NCBI RefSeq assembly: GCF_900130015.1
Contig: NZ_FQXS01000001.1
Location: 248,001 to 312,000, forward strand
Direction: 5' to 3'
Length of the DNA: 64,000 bases
Source of the DNA: Desulfofustis glycolicus DSM 9705
GTDB lineage: Bacteria > Desulfobacterota > Desulfobulbia > Desulfobulbales > Desulfocapsaceae
How positions within the stretch are numbered: position 1 is the stretch's first letter; every line of letters starts with the position of its first letter. The notes under the pieces are model-generated. The model worked only from the letters and a program-made list of their open reading frames with translations. It was not told the DNA's origin and searched no databases. Made by a program: the position numbers and the translations under genes. Of this stretch, positions 18,214-33,390 are shown in pieces.

Positions 18214-20481
18214 ATGAAGGAACAGCTCAAACAGCTTCTCAAGATCGAAGAGCGGATCAATTACCTGATCCAGATCAAGGATTACTCGAACTGGGGCAAT
18301 CTCGACGGTTTCAAGGCCGGCTGCGAACGGCTGAAACAAACCGTTTACGATCTTCCCGACGACCAGTTCTGGGGCGAGGTCAAAAAACTGCATGACTCGA
18401 TCGCCTTTCTCGAAGAGCGCGCTGAAGAACAGCTCACCCCGATGGAGCGGGTCCGCATCGTCCGCAGCATCCAGCGCTTCAGTCTCAAGGACATTTTGGA
18501 AAATGTCTACGACGACTACACCGAACTGGGCGGCCAGGACGATGCCAATATCGACCCGGCAATGATCTGCGCCAAAGCGACGCTGACCCGGAAAAGCAAG
18601 AAAAAAACGTATACGGTTACCGTCATGGTCATCGGCCAGGAAAGCGGCCACGGTGAGGAATTCCGCAATGGCGGGTCCTGCCGGCCGGAGGGCAACCAGA
18701 AGGCGCAACGCTATATGCGGGTAGCTGAGACAGAAGGCATCCCGATCCATTTCTACATCTTTACGCCCGGCTCGTATCCGGTCGAGGAGTATCCCGGCGC
18801 CGCCCAACAGATCGCCCGGAATATCTACACGATGACCAAACTGCAGGTGCCCATCGTCTCTTTTATTTCCGAAGGCGGCTCCGGCGGCGCGGAGGCCATC
18901 GGCCTGACCGATTATCGCCTCATGGCCAGCCACGGCTATTACTCGGTCATCTCCCCGGAAGGGGCCGCCGCCATTGAAGGGCGGGTTCGCGAAGGCAACA
19001 AGGCGCCCCGGGAACTCATCGAACTCTGTGCTGAGCGCCTACGCCTGACCGCTCTTGATAATCTCAATCACGGCATTATCGATCGGATCGTTCAGGAGCC
19101 GCCGTTGGGAGCCCGCCGCGACGACTTCGCTTTTTTTGCCAAACTGCGCTCAGAGATGGTCAGCGCCACCGATCGGGTGATTCTGTCGACCAAGAGTTTC
19201 AAATCTTTTCGCACCTGGGAAATTCACCGGAAACGGTTACGGAAGGAGAGCCAGGAGCTGAGCATCGAACTGTCCTGGGATCTGAGTCGTGAAGAGGTGG
19301 CGCGCCTGCTGCGACAGCGCTCGAAAAAATATCTCGGCATGGCCACCCACGGCTTCATCGGCCAGCCGGAAGCACAGCAGGGACTGCTTCGTCAGGCCCT
19401 GGTGTCCACCGAACATTTCTACTACACGCTGCGCTACGATATTCTCAAAAATCACAAACGGCAGGTTCGTAAGGTCCTCACCGACGTCTCCGGAGAGGGC
19501 TCGGTGATGCTCAAACGGATCACGGAACCGCTGCGCAACGCGGTCGCTTTCCTCAGAGAACGCAACCAAAAGAAACCGGCCCGGCTCATCACCTACTCCG
19601 GCAATGGACAGAACGGCAGCCCCCGTCCCGACCCGCTGGAACTGACGGATACCTACACCAGCCCGCTGGCCAACGAAGATCGCACCGTCACCTGCCCCAA
19701 CGCCGCCCGGCACGGCTGCAAGGATCTCTGGATTCCCGACCTGTACGGTGAATTCGCCGGGGTCTGCGAGACGTGCGGACACCATTTCCCGCTCGAATAC
19801 CGCTGGTACCTGAAAAATATCTTCGATCCCGGCTCGATCCGGTTCTTCAATGCCCATCTCACCGCCCAGAATCCGCTCGGCTACACCGGCTTTTCCGAGC
19901 GACTGCAGACCGCCAAGGACAAAACGGGCCGTTCGAGCAGTAATATGACCTTTACCGCCGCCATCGACGGTATCGAAATCGTGGCCACCGTCCTCTATTC
20001 CGAATTCAGGAACGGTACGGTCGGTTCCACCGAGGGTGAAAAATTCGTCCAGGCCTGCAAACTGGCACAACGCAAAAAACGCCCGCTGCTCGCCTACGTC
20101 CACACTACCGGTGGCATCAGAATCCAGGAAGGCACACTCGGCGTCATTCAGATGCCGAAATGCACGATGGCCATTCGTGAATACATTGACAGCGGCGGGC
20201 TTTACATCGTCGTCTACGACAACAACTCCTACGCCGGGCCGGTGGCCTCGTTCCTCGGCTGCAGTCCTTACCAGTTCGCCATCAGATCATCCCGGATCGG
20301 TTTTGCCGGTCCCCGGGTAATCAGGGAGACTACCGGTATCAATATCCCGCCCGATTACCATTCGGCCCGCAACGCTCTGAAACGCGGCCACATCCAGGGC
20401 ATCTGGGATCGCCGGGAATTTCGACGAAATCTCTATAAAGCCCTGTTGACCATGGGTAGTCCAAGCCTCTACTATCGCTGA
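18214..20481 (+). CDS. Fused acetyl-CoA carboxylase carboxyltransferase, alpha then beta (AccA-AccD)
   Basis: 755 residues joining both carboxyltransferase subunits that are separate proteins in E. coli. The N-terminal half is AccA-like: KQLLKIEERINYL, NQKAQRYMRVAE, SEGGSGGAEAIGLTDY and SVISPEGAAAI. The C-terminal half is AccD-like, opening with a zinc ribbon (CPNAARHGC, then CETCGHH), followed by GSTEGEKFVQ, TTGGIRIQEG, GPVASFLG and RIGFAGPRVI. The order alpha-beta is the reverse of the usual accD-accA convention. It transfers the carboxyl group from biotin to acetyl-CoA to make malonyl-CoA for fatty acid synthesis. Cotranscribed with the biotin carboxylase gene. Confidence 0.88.
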   Translation: MKEQLKQLLKIEERINYLIQIKDYSNWGNLDGFKAGCERLKQTVYDLPDDQFWGEVKKLHDSIAFLEERAEEQLTPMERVRIVRSIQRFSLKDILENVYDDYTELGGQDDANIDPAMICAKATLTRKSKKKTYTVTVMVIGQESGHGEEFRNGGSCRPEGNQKAQRYMRVAETEGIPIHFYIFTPGSYPVEEYPGAAQQIARNIYTMTKLQVPIVSFISEGGSGGAEAIGLTDYRLMASHGYYSVISPEGAAAIEGRVREGNKAPRELIELCAERLRLTALDNLNHGIIDRIVQEPPLGARRDDFAFFAKLRSEMVSATDRVILSTKSFKSFRTWEIHRKRLRKESQELSIELSWDLSREEVARLLRQRSKKYLGMATHGFIGQPEAQQGLLRQALVSTEHFYYTLRYDILKNHKRQVRKVLTDVSGEGSVMLKRITEPLRNAVAFLRERNQKKPARLITYSGNGQNGSPRPDPLELTDTYTSPLANEDRTVTCPNAARHGCKDLWIPDLYGEFAGVCETCGHHFPLEYRWYLKNIFDPGSIRFFNAHLTAQNPLGYTGFSERLQTAKDKTGRSSSNMTFTAAIDGIEIVATVLYSEFRNGTVGSTEGEKFVQACKLAQRKKRPLLAYVHTTGGIRIQEGTLGVIQMPKCTMAIREYIDSGGLYIVVYDNNSYAGPVASFLGCSPYQFAIRSSRIGFAGPRVIRETTGINIPPDYHSARNALKRGHIQGIWDRREFRRNLYKALLTMGSPSLYYR

Positions 20482-20558
20482 CAACGTCCCCATCTTTCCT
20501 GACCACCGACGAGCGGCACTCCGGCGAAAGCCGTGTGCCGACGAACGGCGGGTAGCCG

Positions 20559-20705
20559 CTACTTCTCATCGGCAACAGGCTGATCCGGGACATCGATCAG
20601 ATAGCGCCCCCTCATCGGGGCACAGAGCCGGCAAGCTGCGTCATACAAGCACGCGCCTGCCTGGCGGGACCAGCGACCGGTCCGGCTACCGAACAGGTGC
20701 GGGAC
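20559..20705 (-). other. 48-codon coding-like extension after the dsrE-like stop
   Basis: Immediately after the TAG of the DsrE-like gene the same frame stays open for 48 codons to a second TAG. It reads like protein, with three cysteines in C-x5-C-x2-C spacing (CLYDAACRLC) and a tail RGRYLIDVPDQPVADEK. There is no good start codon of its own. It may be a relic, a chance open frame, or a readthrough extension; I cannot decide. Confidence 0.25.
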
Positions 20706-21053
20706 CTAAAATGTAATAAGCTGATACCCTTGGTTGAGATACGCCTCGATCGACGGATGCCCCATCAGATCACCGTGCACCCTGAGCCCCTGGGCCTCGG
20801 CATCCTCGAGGCTGCCCAATTTCGCCGAGCAGGCCCGGCAGACGCAGTCGATCAGACCGTTCTGTTTCACTTTTTCGTAGAGAGAATAAAAGGGTGCCTC
20901 GGCGTCCTTGAGGACGGACACGAGTTTCACGGCCCCTCCCTCGATGACCACTTTGGTATCGTATCCTTTTTCGTGAAAATCAATGGCGTACAACAAAACG
21001 TGGGCAAAGCACATCATTTCCGGGTTATAGGTTACCAGTACCACCTTTTTCAT
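20706..21053 (-). CDS. DsrE/DsrF-like family protein
   Basis: 115 residues with the alpha/beta DsrE fold: MKKVVLVTYNPEMMCFAHVL, DTKVVIEGGAVKLV, a central VCRACSAKLG with two cysteines, and GHPSIEAYLNQGYQLITF. DsrE-like proteins relay or bind sulfane sulfur or act as small redox partners; substrate unknown here. I chose the ATG at 21053, preceded by AGGAGG at 5 nt, over an upstream ATG at 21107. It stands alone, between the carboxyltransferase gene and a repeat-bearing intergenic region. Confidence 0.78.
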   Translation of the reverse strand: MKKVVLVTYNPEMMCFAHVLLYAIDFHEKGYDTKVVIEGGAVKLVSVLKDAEAPFYSLYEKVKQNGLIDCVCRACSAKLGSLEDAEAQGLRVHGDLMGHPSIEAYLNQGYQLITF

Positions 21054-21475
21054 GACTTCCTCCTGTTTCCTGCATATCGGTTCGGTTTCAAGAAGACTGA
21101 CCAGCATTCCTCAGCTGGTGTCCGCCAGGGCGGTTCGTCGTAGCCTCTCACCGGTCTATTCAACCGCAGATGGTCTCGGCCGGCAACGGCTTTTCAGAAT
21201 TCGCCGCTTTTCTTCGGTGCCCGGAAAGACGACGGAACTTTTCCCCTTTTTCTTTTGACTCACCGGATCAGTATCGGTATAACCAACCGGTATCTGATTG
21301 ATCGTCTCAAAACGATAGGGAACCTTGAAAAATTGTCAGTTCGTCCAATCTCATCGTTGCGCAATCAAATTTTATCCTCTGAATATCATGTATATGCCTG
21401 CGGTAAAATTTTCTTGCGCGCCTCGATTTTGAACGAAATTCTGAATTTTCCAAGCTCCCCGATACAGGAGCCGCT
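21054..21475. other. Intergenic region upstream of aroC, mostly a palindromic repeat
   Basis: 422 bp between the divergent dsrE-like gene and aroC. The right third is copy 2 of the palindromic repeat (21318-21460), directly followed by the aroC ribosome binding site. In the left part I see nothing I can name. An ORF spanning the repeat (21255-21581) is judged spurious. Confidence 0.5.
21318..21460. repeat. Dispersed imperfect palindrome, copy 2
   Basis: 143-bp copy of the element at 13781-13921, about 90% identical, differing by scattered substitutions and one 2-bp indel at the centre (ATCATGTATATG). The ends are inverted, with interrupted internal pairing as in copy 1. It ends 15 bp before the aroC ATG, so the aroC leader would carry the hairpin if transcription starts upstream. 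Confidence 0.85.
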
Positions 21476-22567
21476 ATGTCAAGTCACTTCGGCACATTAT
21501 TTCGCATTGCAACGTTTGGCGAATCCCACTGCAAGGCGGTCGGGGTGGTCATCGACGGCTGCCCGCCGGGACTCCACCTGAACGAAGCGGATATTCAGCG
21601 CCAACTCGACCGGCGGCGACCGGGACAATCGAAACTGACCACCGATCGGCAGGAAGGCGACCTGGTGACGATCCTGTCGGGCACCGAGAACGGTATTACC
21701 CTGGGCAGCCCGATCGCGCTGAAAGTAGACAACCTCGATCAACGGCCCGGCGATTACGGCGACATGACGAGCATCCCGCGCCCTTCCCACGCCGATTACA
21801 CGTATCTCGCCAAATACGGGATCAAGGCGTCCTCCGGCGGCGGCCGTTCAAGCGCCCGGGAGACCATAGGCACGGTGGCCTCAGGCGCCGTGGCGGCCAA
21901 GCTCCTCCGTGAAAAATTCGGAGTCGAGATTATCGCCTGGGTCAGCGGAGTTGGTCCCTATGAGGCCGGTCCGGTCGACCAGGCCACGATCACCAGCGCG
22001 CAGGTCGACCAAAACGACCTGCGCTGTCCGGACCCGGCGGTTGCCGAACAGATGCGATCTCTGGTCGTCTCCCTGAAAGAAGCGGGCAATTCCACCGGCG
22101 GCGTCGTCTCCTGCATCATCAGAGGGGTTCCCGCCGGGCTGGGCGAGCCGGTCTACGAAAAGCTCGAAGCCAAACTCGCCCAGGCAATGCTGGCCATCCC
22201 GGCAACCAAAGGATTCGAAATCGGTTCGGGTTTCGCCGGCGCGAAAATGACGGGCTCCGAACACAACGATCCGTTCGTTATGAAAGACGGCCATCTCGGT
22301 ACGGCGACCAATCATTCCGGCGGTATTCAGGGCGGCATCTCCAATGGTGAAATAGTTCACTTCCGGGTCGCGTTCAAACCGCCCGCCACCATTTCCCAGC
22401 CGCAACAGACCGTGAACTACAAGGGAGACTCGATTACCCTGGAAGCCAAAGGGCGGCATGACCCCTGCGTGGTGCCACGCGCCGTACCGATCGTTGAGGC
22501 GATGGCGGCGTTGGTAATCATCGACATGGTCATGCGCCAGGAAGCACGCCGGGCGTTTTGTTCCTGA
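21476..22567 (+). CDS. aroC: Chorismate synthase
   Basis: 363 residues. Catalyses the last shikimate-pathway step, EPSP to chorismate, with reduced FMN. Signatures: the N-terminal [53 protein letters not shown] and the C-terminal [18 protein letters not shown]. The ATG follows CAGGAG by 6 nt. It is 33 bp from the ClC gene, but the two functions are unrelated. Confidence 0.96.
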   Translation: MSSHFGTLFRIATFGESHCKAVGVVIDGCPPGLHLNEADIQRQLDRRRPGQSKLTTDRQEGDLVTILSGTENGITLGSPIALKVDNLDQRPGDYGDMTSIPRPSHADYTYLAKYGIKASSGGGRSSARETIGTVASGAVAAKLLREKFGVEIIAWVSGVGPYEAGPVDQATITSAQVDQNDLRCPDPAVAEQMRSLVVSLKEAGNSTGGVVSCIIRGVPAGLGEPVYEKLEAKLAQAMLAIPATKGFEIGSGFAGAKMTGSEHNDPFVMKDGHLGTATNHSGGIQGGISNGEIVHFRVAFKPPATISQPQQTVNYKGDSITLEAKGRHDPCVVPRAVPIVEAMAALVIIDMVMRQEARRAFCS

Positions 22568-22600
22568 GCATTTCGGTTTTCTGCAACACGAGTATTCCCG

Positions 22601-24655
22601 ATGGCCCAGACACGCACTCTTTTCAGCACCCTGCTCGATCGCTTTTCTCCGCCGGTCGGATTGCTGCTGCTGGTGCTGTCGGCCATCGTCGGTGCCGGCA
22701 CCGGCCTGGCTGCAGTGATTTTCATCAAGTTGATCAAGATCATTGAAACCTTTTGCTACATCACCATCCCCGATCTCTTCCCAAGCCTCGGCCTGAGCAT
22801 CTTCCTGCTGGCGCCGGTCGGCGGCGCGCTCCTCGTCGGCCCGCTGATCATCTTCGCCCGTGAAACGAAAAGCAGCGGCGTTCCGGAAGTCATGCAAGCT
22901 CTGATCCTGCACGGTGGCCGAATCAGGGCGCGGGTTGTCGGCACGAAAATCGTCGGCTCCGCCCTCTGCCTGGGTAGCGGCGGTTCAGCCGGTCGCGAGG
23001 GACCGATCGTACAGATCGGCGCCTCGCTCGGTTCAGCCTTAGGCCAGCTTTTTCGGCTCTCCGACGACCGTATCAAGAACCTGCTCGGCTGCGGCACGGC
23101 GGCCGGGATTGCCGCGGCTTTCAATACCCCGATCGCCGGTGTCGTATTCTCCATCGAAGTGTTGATGGGCAACCTCCAGGTCCGTTCATTCGGCAATGTG
23201 GTCGTCGCCGCCGTCGCCGGCTCCATCGTCAGCAGGCATTTTCTCGGTAGCCGGCCGGCCCTTTCTATTCCCATCCACTCCTTCGGCTCGCCATTGTCGG
23301 TCTTTTTCTACCTGATCCTCGGTTTGCTATCCGCTCTGGTCGGCATCATGTTCATCAAGATGCTCAGTAAGACAGAGAACCTGTTCGACCGAGTGCAGGC
23401 ACCGCAAATGCTGAAACCGGCGATGGGTGCCGTGCTGCTTGGCCTGATCGGCGTGCTGTTCATGGTTTTTGTCGGCACAGAAACGGGCCTGAAACCACAC
23501 ATCTACGGCCAGGGCTTTCGCTTCATCGAATCAGTTCTGCACGGCGGCACTCCCTTCTGGCTGCTGCTCCTGCTCGTTTTTCTCAAGCCCCTGGCCACCG
23601 CGCTGACCCTTGGTTCGGGCAGTCCCGGCGGGGTCTTCGGCCCGTCACTGTTTATCGGAGCGATGGTCGGTGGCTGTCTCGGCATTATCTTCAAGCATTT
23701 CTTCCCGGAGATATCCGGTGAGCCCGGCGCTTACGTGCTGGTCGGCATGGCCGCCATGTTCGCCGCAACCGCCCGGGCGCCACTGACCGGAATGCTCACC
23801 GTTTTCGAACTGAGCAACGATTATCTGATGATCCTGCCGATGATGTTTGCGACCATCACCGCCAGTTATTTCGCCCACTGGCTGCACCCGGAATCGATCT
23901 TCACGATCAAACTGGCCAAACGCGGCATCCGCTTCTACGAGGGGCGGGACATGGATATCATGCAGGGGGTGACCGTCGAGGAGGTGATGCGCACGCAGGT
24001 GGTGACCGTGGACAAAGACCAGCCGCTGCCGGAATTGATGGCCTTGTTCCAGGAAACCAACCTGCTCGGCTTTCCGGTGGTCACGCAGGGGAAGAAACTA
24101 TGGGGCATCATTACCCTGCAGGATGTCCACCGCATCCAGTCCGATAGCAGCAGCAACCTGCGCGAGATGAAGGTGGCCGACGTCGCCGTGGAAGGCCCGA
24201 TCGCCGTCTATCCCGACGAACCGATCTGGGTCGCCATCCAGAAGATGTCGCCGCGGGATCTGGCCCGTCTGCCGGTGGTCTCCCGGGACGGTTCATTGCG
24301 TCTGGTCGGCTCGATCAGCCGCAGCGACATCCTGCGCGCCTACGATGTCGGCGTCGTCAGGAAACAACGTGGCCAGATCCTGGAACAGCAGACGACGCTG
24401 CGCTCCTCGACGGAGACCGGATTCGTCGAATTTGTCCTCAACGAGGACGATACTTGCTGCAACGTCAGCGTCAAGGACCTGCCACTTCCCCAGCATGTCA
24501 ATCTGGTATCGATCAGACGAGAAGGCAAGACCATCGTACCGCGCGGCAATCATCACCTGCAGGCCGGGGATGTGCTCACCGTTTTCGGCCGACTCGAGGA
24601 AATCAACCATTTGAAGGATTTTCTCAATTCCTGCCCGATGCCATCGCCCCGGTAA
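22601..24655 (+). CDS. ClC-family chloride channel/antiporter with CBS and TrkA-C domains
   Basis: 684 residues. Residues 1 to about 430 form the ClC membrane core with GSGGSAGREGP (the Glu is the external gate), AAFNTPIAGVVFSIE and GSGSPGGVFGPSLFIG. A CBS pair follows (about 450-580: TVEEVMRTQVVTVDKDQ and VADVAVEGPIAVYPDE), then a TrkA-C/RCK-C domain (about 600-684: LPLPQHVNLVSIRREGK, GDVLTVFG). The regulatory domains suggest nucleotide control of ion flux. Whether it is a channel or a proton antiporter cannot be decided by eye. Confidence 0.9.
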   Translation: MAQTRTLFSTLLDRFSPPVGLLLLVLSAIVGAGTGLAAVIFIKLIKIIETFCYITIPDLFPSLGLSIFLLAPVGGALLVGPLIIFARETKSSGVPEVMQALILHGGRIRARVVGTKIVGSALCLGSGGSAGREGPIVQIGASLGSALGQLFRLSDDRIKNLLGCGTAAGIAAAFNTPIAGVVFSIEVLMGNLQVRSFGNVVVAAVAGSIVSRHFLGSRPALSIPIHSFGSPLSVFFYLILGLLSALVGIMFIKMLSKTENLFDRVQAPQMLKPAMGAVLLGLIGVLFMVFVGTETGLKPHIYGQGFRFIESVLHGGTPFWLLLLLVFLKPLATALTLGSGSPGGVFGPSLFIGAMVGGCLGIIFKHFFPEISGEPGAYVLVGMAAMFAATARAPLTGMLTVFELSNDYLMILPMMFATITASYFAHWLHPESIFTIKLAKRGIRFYEGRDMDIMQGVTVEEVMRTQVVTVDKDQPLPELMALFQETNLLGFPVVTQGKKLWGIITLQDVHRIQSDSSSNLREMKVADVAVEGPIAVYPDEPIWVAIQKMSPRDLARLPVVSRDGSLRLVGSISRSDILRAYDVGVVRKQRGQILEQQTTLRSSTETGFVEFVLNEDDTCCNVSVKDLPLPQHVNLVSIRREGKTIVPRGNHHLQAGDVLTVFGRLEEINHLKDFLNSCPMPSPR

Positions 24656-24702
24656 CCGATCCAGACGGAAGCTTTTCGCCTCACCGTCAGGACGGGACCG
24701 GA

Positions 24703-30601
<5,899 letters not shown>

Positions 30602-30786
30602 GATCTTTCTCCTCTGCCTTGCACCCGGCCGCGTCCCAGGCCGGATTGCAGACTCTGAAGATACGGTATTGGCCTGAGAAAATCCAGGAAAACGATTCTC
30701 ATTCCCGGCTGGACTACTCGTCCTTCGATCAGTCGGTGCGGCCGGTTGTCAGCAGCCACCAACTGTTGCTTGCGTCGAGGAAAAAG

Positions 30787-31167
30787 ATGCGGACTTCTTG
30801 CCGGGAAGAAACCCAGATGATAAGATCAAGTATGAAATCGTCACCGATCAACCTGCTTACGATGTCGTTTCTTTTCCTCGCTCTTTCCGGCATCGTCTTG
30901 ATCAGCCTGAGTTTTTTTTCATCTCTTCAGGCAAGCGGCAGGATCATGCGCGCCGCCGGTTTTGCCGTGCTCTTTTTCGGGATCGGCGAATATCTTAACC
31001 ACCCTCCTCTCGTCGACACTCGTCCCCCCGGGTCGCAGGAAGCGCCGATCCAGCCGGACGGAAAACGGAAAAGAAATCCCTGCGGTCTCGGAAATTTTTT
31101 CGATATTCTGGCGATCATCAGCGTCTTCATCGTCGCTTCATACGTGTTGTTTCCCGAAAAATCATAG
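30787..31167 (+). CDS. Small predicted membrane protein, unknown function
   Basis: About 126 residues with three likely transmembrane segments: LLTMSFLFLALSGIVLISLS, AAGFAVLFFGIGEYL and ILAIISVFIVASYVLF, separated by a polar, proline- and lysine-rich loop. The start is uncertain: ATG 30787 has GAGG 6 nt upstream; ATGs at 30817 and 30832 are alternatives. I do not recognise the family. It is divergent from gltB and upstream of the PilZ gene. Confidence 0.55.
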   Translation: MRTSCREETQMIRSSMKSSPINLLTMSFLFLALSGIVLISLSFFSSLQASGRIMRAAGFAVLFFGIGEYLNHPPLVDTRPPGSQEAPIQPDGKRKRNPCGLGNFFDILAIISVFIVASYVLFPEKS

Positions 31168-31223
31168 CCGCATACCCGTGCCGCTCGCAGCTCCTGCTCT
31201 GACGACCGTGGCGGCAGGCTCGA

Positions 31224-31251
31224 TTGACTTCCGCGAATCCATGCGTATAAT
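31224..31251 (+). promoter_or_regulatory. Putative sigma-70 promoter of the PilZ gene
   Basis: TTGACT (31224-31229), 16-bp spacer, then a perfect TATAAT (31246-31251). The leader to the PilZ ATG would be about 95 nt and contains a small hairpin (CTCTTT-TCG-AAAGAG). No cyclic-di-GMP riboswitch pattern was visible in that leader. Confidence 0.6.
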
Positions 31252-31353
31252 GGGAGACAGGGCTGTGATCTCTTTTCGAAAGAGGTGACAAAGGGGTGTA
31301 CCTGCCCAGCCTGACTTCAAAAGGCCCTCAGGGCATACTCTTCAGGTGAGGTT

Positions 31354-31695
31354 ATGGAAAAACGTAAACACCCGCGCATGGTCATGTCCAATCTCGAGGC
31401 TGACATCTCCGACGGGAAGGGATTCTTCAGCGGCGTGGTCAACGACATCTCGCGTTTCGGCCTGTCGATAACCGATGTTCCGAAGCGACTGGATCGGTCG
31501 GCCGATATCTACTCGATCATCGTCGACGGACCGGGTACCCATTTCAAACTGCTGGCTCGGCCGATCTGGGAAGAAGACGACGGATCCCACAAGGTCATCG
31601 GTGCCCAGATAGAGAACAGCCCGTGGACCTGGACCGAATTCGTCATGCGCCATGAACCGGAAGTCGAGGATGATTTCCGCAACAAGGCGAATTAA
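31354..31695 (+). CDS. PilZ-domain protein (cyclic-di-GMP binding)
   Basis: 113 residues consisting of a single PilZ domain. The c-di-GMP signature is intact: the N-terminal arginine motif MEKRKHPR, then NDISRFGLS (D/NxSxxG). Such stand-alone PilZ proteins act as adaptors in motility or surface behaviour; the partner is not indicated. It is monocistronic, behind a good promoter, and convergent with the hydrogenase operon. Confidence 0.85.
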   Translation: MEKRKHPRMVMSNLEADISDGKGFFSGVVNDISRFGLSITDVPKRLDRSADIYSIIVDGPGTHFKLLARPIWEEDDGSHKVIGAQIENSPWTWTEFVMRHEPEVEDDFRNKAN

Positions 31696-31862
31696 CCCGA
31701 ATCCCACGAAGTCACTCGGCACCTTGATTTAACTCAACATCGCGGTTCTAGCAGGTTCCAGTTGAGCGAGGGGAACAAAAGGTCGATTCGAGACGGATCA
31801 CCTCATTGGAGAGTTGCGGGCGTCGCCATCGCATCCGATACTATTGCAGTATCGGCCATCTG

Positions 31863-32954
31863 TCAGATTCTGCCGAAGGTATACCGAAAATAAGAGGCGC
31901 AGATCCCTTCCTGGGCGACCATGCAGGGCCCGATCGGATGTTGCGAGGTACAGGAAATACCAAATGCCGGACACTCATTCGGCGTGCTCCGTCCGGAAAT
32001 TATTTCCGCACATTGGCATTGAATCTGCTCCTGCCCCTTTTGAAAATGAATGTTGAACCGCTTAACCGCATCATACAGTGACAATTCATCGCGAATCACG
32101 AACCCGCTGCCCTCAATACTTCCCAGACCGCGCCAATCCGTCTCCACGGCAAAAAACACTTCCGACAGCATCTTCTGCACCCGGGCAGTCTCTTCACTGG
32201 GGGTGATGCCGGCAAACGGATTTTCATTGATCGGCGTGCCGGACTTGACTTGCCTGACAATTGATATAAGCCCCCGGAGGATCTCCCTTGTCCCGAAACC
32301 GGCCACGGCACAGGCAAGATGATGCTGCCGGGCCAGGTCTGAATAGGCATTGCTGTCGGTAATCGATTCGATATGGGTGGAAAACAACAGCCCGCGGATG
32401 TTCAGCTCCGGATCGCGCAACAGGTTGGCCAGCGACGGCGGGAGCAGGCGGATGGAGGGAATCACACAAAAATTACCGACTCCCTCGGACGCGGCCTCAA
32501 GGATGGTTTCCGCCACGTCCGGCGCCGCTCCTTCAAAGCCGACGGCGGTAAAGACGACAATTTTCGACGGAAATTTTCTGGCCAGGTCGAGCGCCTCCAT
32601 CGGCGAATCGACCACCTCAACCTGAGCTCCTTTGCGCTTGATCGACTCCAGTGATTCCCTGCTGCCGCTGACCCTGAGCAGGTCCTCGCAGGTGGCGGTG
32701 ACCACATCGGGCTGCACACCGATCTTGATGAAGGCATCGATGTGCCCGGCCGGCATGACGCATACCGAACAACCGGGGCCGGAGACGACATCGAGTTTGT
32801 CCGGCAGAACCTCGTCGAGTCCGTATTTCAGCAACGTCCGGTTTTGCGTGCCGCAGACCACCATCACCCGCAGGGGGCGATCCATCTCCGCCTGCAGTTC
32901 CTGAACCAGGTCTGCGGGAATATGTAATTCGCTCTGTTCGTCTCGACTATTCAT
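31863..32954 (-). CDS. hypD: Hydrogenase formation protein HypD
   Basis: 363 residues. HypD is the Fe-S scaffold on which the Fe(CN)2CO unit of [NiFe] hydrogenases is assembled with HypC. Motifs: VCGTQNRTLLKYG (usually CGTH...), VSGPGCSVCVMP with the two conserved cysteines, TAVGFEGAAP, and the 4Fe-4S segment CPAFGISCTSQHPIGPCMV. The CGTQ in place of CGTH is a variation of note. Last gene of the Hdr-Mvh cluster; HypA, B, C, E and F are not in the window. Confidence 0.9.
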   Translation of the reverse strand: MNSRDEQSELHIPADLVQELQAEMDRPLRVMVVCGTQNRTLLKYGLDEVLPDKLDVVSGPGCSVCVMPAGHIDAFIKIGVQPDVVTATCEDLLRVSGSRESLESIKRKGAQVEVVDSPMEALDLARKFPSKIVVFTAVGFEGAAPDVAETILEAASEGVGNFCVIPSIRLLPPSLANLLRDPELNIRGLLFSTHIESITDSNAYSDLARQHHLACAVAGFGTREILRGLISIVRQVKSGTPINENPFAGITPSEETARVQKMLSEVFFAVETDWRGLGSIEGSGFVIRDELSLYDAVKRFNIHFQKGQEQIQCQCAEIISGRSTPNECPAFGISCTSQHPIGPCMVAQEGICASYFRYTFGRI

Positions 32955-33043
32955 CTCCGCGATGATCTCACTGCCCGCCGCCGGTTATTCGGCTCCTTGC
33001 CGAAACCGGGACCGGCATGGTATCTTGTCGTCACTCCGGTCGA

Positions 33044-33295
33044 TCAGTGCTGTTCCGCCTCGTTGACAATGTCGGCATAATAATCGGTATCGCTGATCTT
33101 TTCCGCTTCGACGGCCTCTATATCGGCCCGGGTCAGATGAAACATACCGCAGGCGGGACAGCTGCCGTCAAAATTATCGCCGACTGCTCGTGCCTTGAGT
33201 TCATCGATCGTCATGTGATCGATATTGCCGCAGGCACCGCTGGGATTTTCAGCTCGAACCTGAATCCGTCCGGTTTTCTGTTCTTGCTCTGGCAT
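33044..33295 (-). CDS. Small CPAC-motif protein of the hydrogenase cluster, unknown function
   Basis: 83 residues, acidic, no signal peptide. It contains a single GACGNIDHMTIDELKARA segment and SCPACGMFHLTRADIE, so three cysteines could bind a metal. I do not recognise the family. The ATG at 33295 follows AAGGAG at about 8 nt; an upstream in-frame ATG (33355) lacks this. It sits between mvhA and hypD on the same strand, which suggests a hydrogenase-related role. Confidence 0.6.
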   Translation of the reverse strand: MPEQEQKTGRIQVRAENPSGACGNIDHMTIDELKARAVGDNFDGSCPACGMFHLTRADIEAVEAEKISDTDYYADIVNEAEQH

Positions 33296-33390
33296 CTCAA
33301 CGCTCCTTGATGGGGGGATACGAAGCCGTTCCCTATGACGAATGAGCTTCGTCATGATGTTTGATAACGAAAATAGACTGTTCCGTCAAG

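Noticed and set aside
31252-31353. Cyclic-di-GMP riboswitch in the PilZ leader
   Set aside because: No GEMM-type core could be found; only small simple hairpins are present.
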